Positions 12,459 to 12,723 of a DNA stretch of 12,723 nt are shown in pieces. The stretch lies in contig SVNB01000048.1 of NCBI GenBank assembly GCA_015067125.1, forward strand, positions 1 to 12,723, in the 5' to 3' direction. The notes under the pieces were generated by a model, which saw only the letters and a list, made by a program, of their open reading frames with translations, did no database searches and was not told where the DNA came from. The number at the start of each line of letters is the position of its first letter. Position 1 is the stretch's first letter. The translations under genes were made by a program, and so were the position numbers. The DNA is from Oscillospiraceae bacterium. GTDB taxonomy: Bacteria; Bacillota; Clostridia; Oscillospirales; Ruminococcaceae.

Positions 12459-12493
12459 GTCTGCTTCGCAGACACCTCCTCCTCCGAGGAGGT
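12459..12493. repeat. Two-hairpin module with GTCTGC/GCAGAC stem
   Basis: First hairpin GTCTGC-TTC-GCAGAC (12459-12473), second ACCTCCTC-CTCC-GAGGAGGT (12474-12493), preceded by the usual TTGGTTATCCCTCTTCC. The stem sequences differ from all other copies, yet pair perfectly. Confidence 0.85.
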
Positions 12494-12515
12494 AAAAACA
12501 TCGGCAAACGGATAT

Positions 12516-12722
12516 TTATCCTTCTATAATATCACGGACGCATTTGCCGGCAAGAATATACCCTGCGGCCGGCGGCACAAAAGATATGCTGCCCGGAGCG
12601 TGGCGGCCGCCTTCGGAATCCATGGCGGCTTTTTTTGCTTCCTCGGTGCTGAAAAGCACGGTTTGCTTTTCTATGCCGCGTTTTTTAAGTTCCCGGCGCA
12701 TAACCCTCGCCAAAGGGCAGCC
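12516..12722 (-). CDS. tcdA: tRNA threonylcarbamoyladenosine dehydratase TcdA, C-terminal part
   Basis: The 3' end of a ThiF/MoeB/HesA-family (E1-like) enzyme that cyclises t6A37 of tRNA to ct6A using ATP. About 68 residues are in the window and the gene continues past the right edge, so the nucleotide-binding domain is not visible. The call rests on the family's conserved tail: CPLARVMRRELKKRGI, then APGSISFVPPAAGYILAG and a final VRDIIEG. The stop TAA is at 12518-12516. The repeat module at 12459-12493 lies immediately downstream and may act as its 3' end, though no T-run terminator was found. Confidence 0.88.
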   Translation of the reverse strand, partial: GCPLARVMRRELKKRGIEKQTVLFSTEEAKKAAMDSEGGRHAPGSISFVPPAAGYILAGKCVRDIIEG

Positions 12723-12723
12723 G

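Larger units (their letters stand above)
11613..12505. repeat. Repeat block R6 (largest)
   Basis: A leader GGGATTCTTTTATAATTTG and a GCGGCCCTGTGTGG module (11613-11680) come first. Next is a stretch with its own hairpins: CCCCCTTAA-TT-TTAAGGGGG (11785-11804), TCGCTC/GAGCGA, and a 42-base hairpin (11855-11896). Then follow a degraded CCTCCGGGTT unit, a two-hairpin module with ACCGCCG/CGGCGGT (12014-12031), 109-bp core copy 3, long M3 copy 2 (12183-12246), the palindrome GGAACGGTCAGGACTGTTCC (12266-12285), M2 copy 3, and a final two-hairpin module (12459-12493). Bases 11690-11780 carry nothing recognised. No gene is supported. Confidence 0.9.

Noticed and set aside
504..12505. CRISPR array
   Set aside because: The repeats are palindromic modules of different kinds at irregular spacing, not one constant repeat with uniform spacers, and no cas gene is present.
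504..12505. Insertion sequence or transposon carrying a transposase
   Set aside because: No open frame in the blocks shows transposase motifs, and no long terminal inverted repeats or target duplications could be set. The elements may be moved by an enzyme encoded elsewhere.

Overview
The window looks like a chromosomal segment of an endospore-forming, low-to-moderate GC Firmicute. Clostridia, probably Oscillospiraceae/Ruminococcaceae-like, is the best guess. The evidence is a set of sporulation and germination genes (spoIIP, gpr, spoVAC, spoVAD, spoVAE), canonical AGGAGG-type ribosome binding sites, consensus sigma-A promoters and the strong interspersed hairpin repeats. The genus assignment is inference only.

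Layout, left to right: the 3' end of an unrecognised gene (+) with a terminator; repeat block R1; spoIIP (+) and a small membrane-protein ORF (+), ending in a bidirectional terminator; a zinc-dependent MDR dehydrogenase (-) divergent from a TetR-type regulator (+); gpr (-), whose stop codon overlaps that of tetR; rpsT (+) with a consensus promoter; repeat block R2; spoVAE (-), R3, spoVAD (-), R4, spoVAC (-); divergently two half-size TauE/SafE-like membrane proteins (+); R5; a three-gene minus-strand operon (DUF1653, metallophosphoesterase, DUF6054-like); R6; and the 3' end of tcdA (-).

Functionally, SpoIIP remodels peptidoglycan during engulfment. SpoVAC, SpoVAD and SpoVAE move dipicolinic acid into the forespore. 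GPR degrades the small acid-soluble spore proteins at germination. The dehydrogenase and regulator form a self-contained pair with a palindrome over both promoters. The metallophosphoesterase operon and tcdA look like housekeeping genes.

The most unusual feature is the intergenic DNA. Every gap longer than 300 bp is filled with a mosaic of short palindromic modules, about 3 kb (roughly a quarter) of the window. Modules recur in different orders and orientations, many end in CCCTACGGT, some are nested inside others, and one two-hairpin module keeps its base pairing while its stem sequence changes from copy to copy. Two blocks sit inside the spoVAC-spoVAD-spoVAE cluster and separate cistrons that are normally nearly contiguous. 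No transposase, CRISPR array, tRNA or rRNA was seen.
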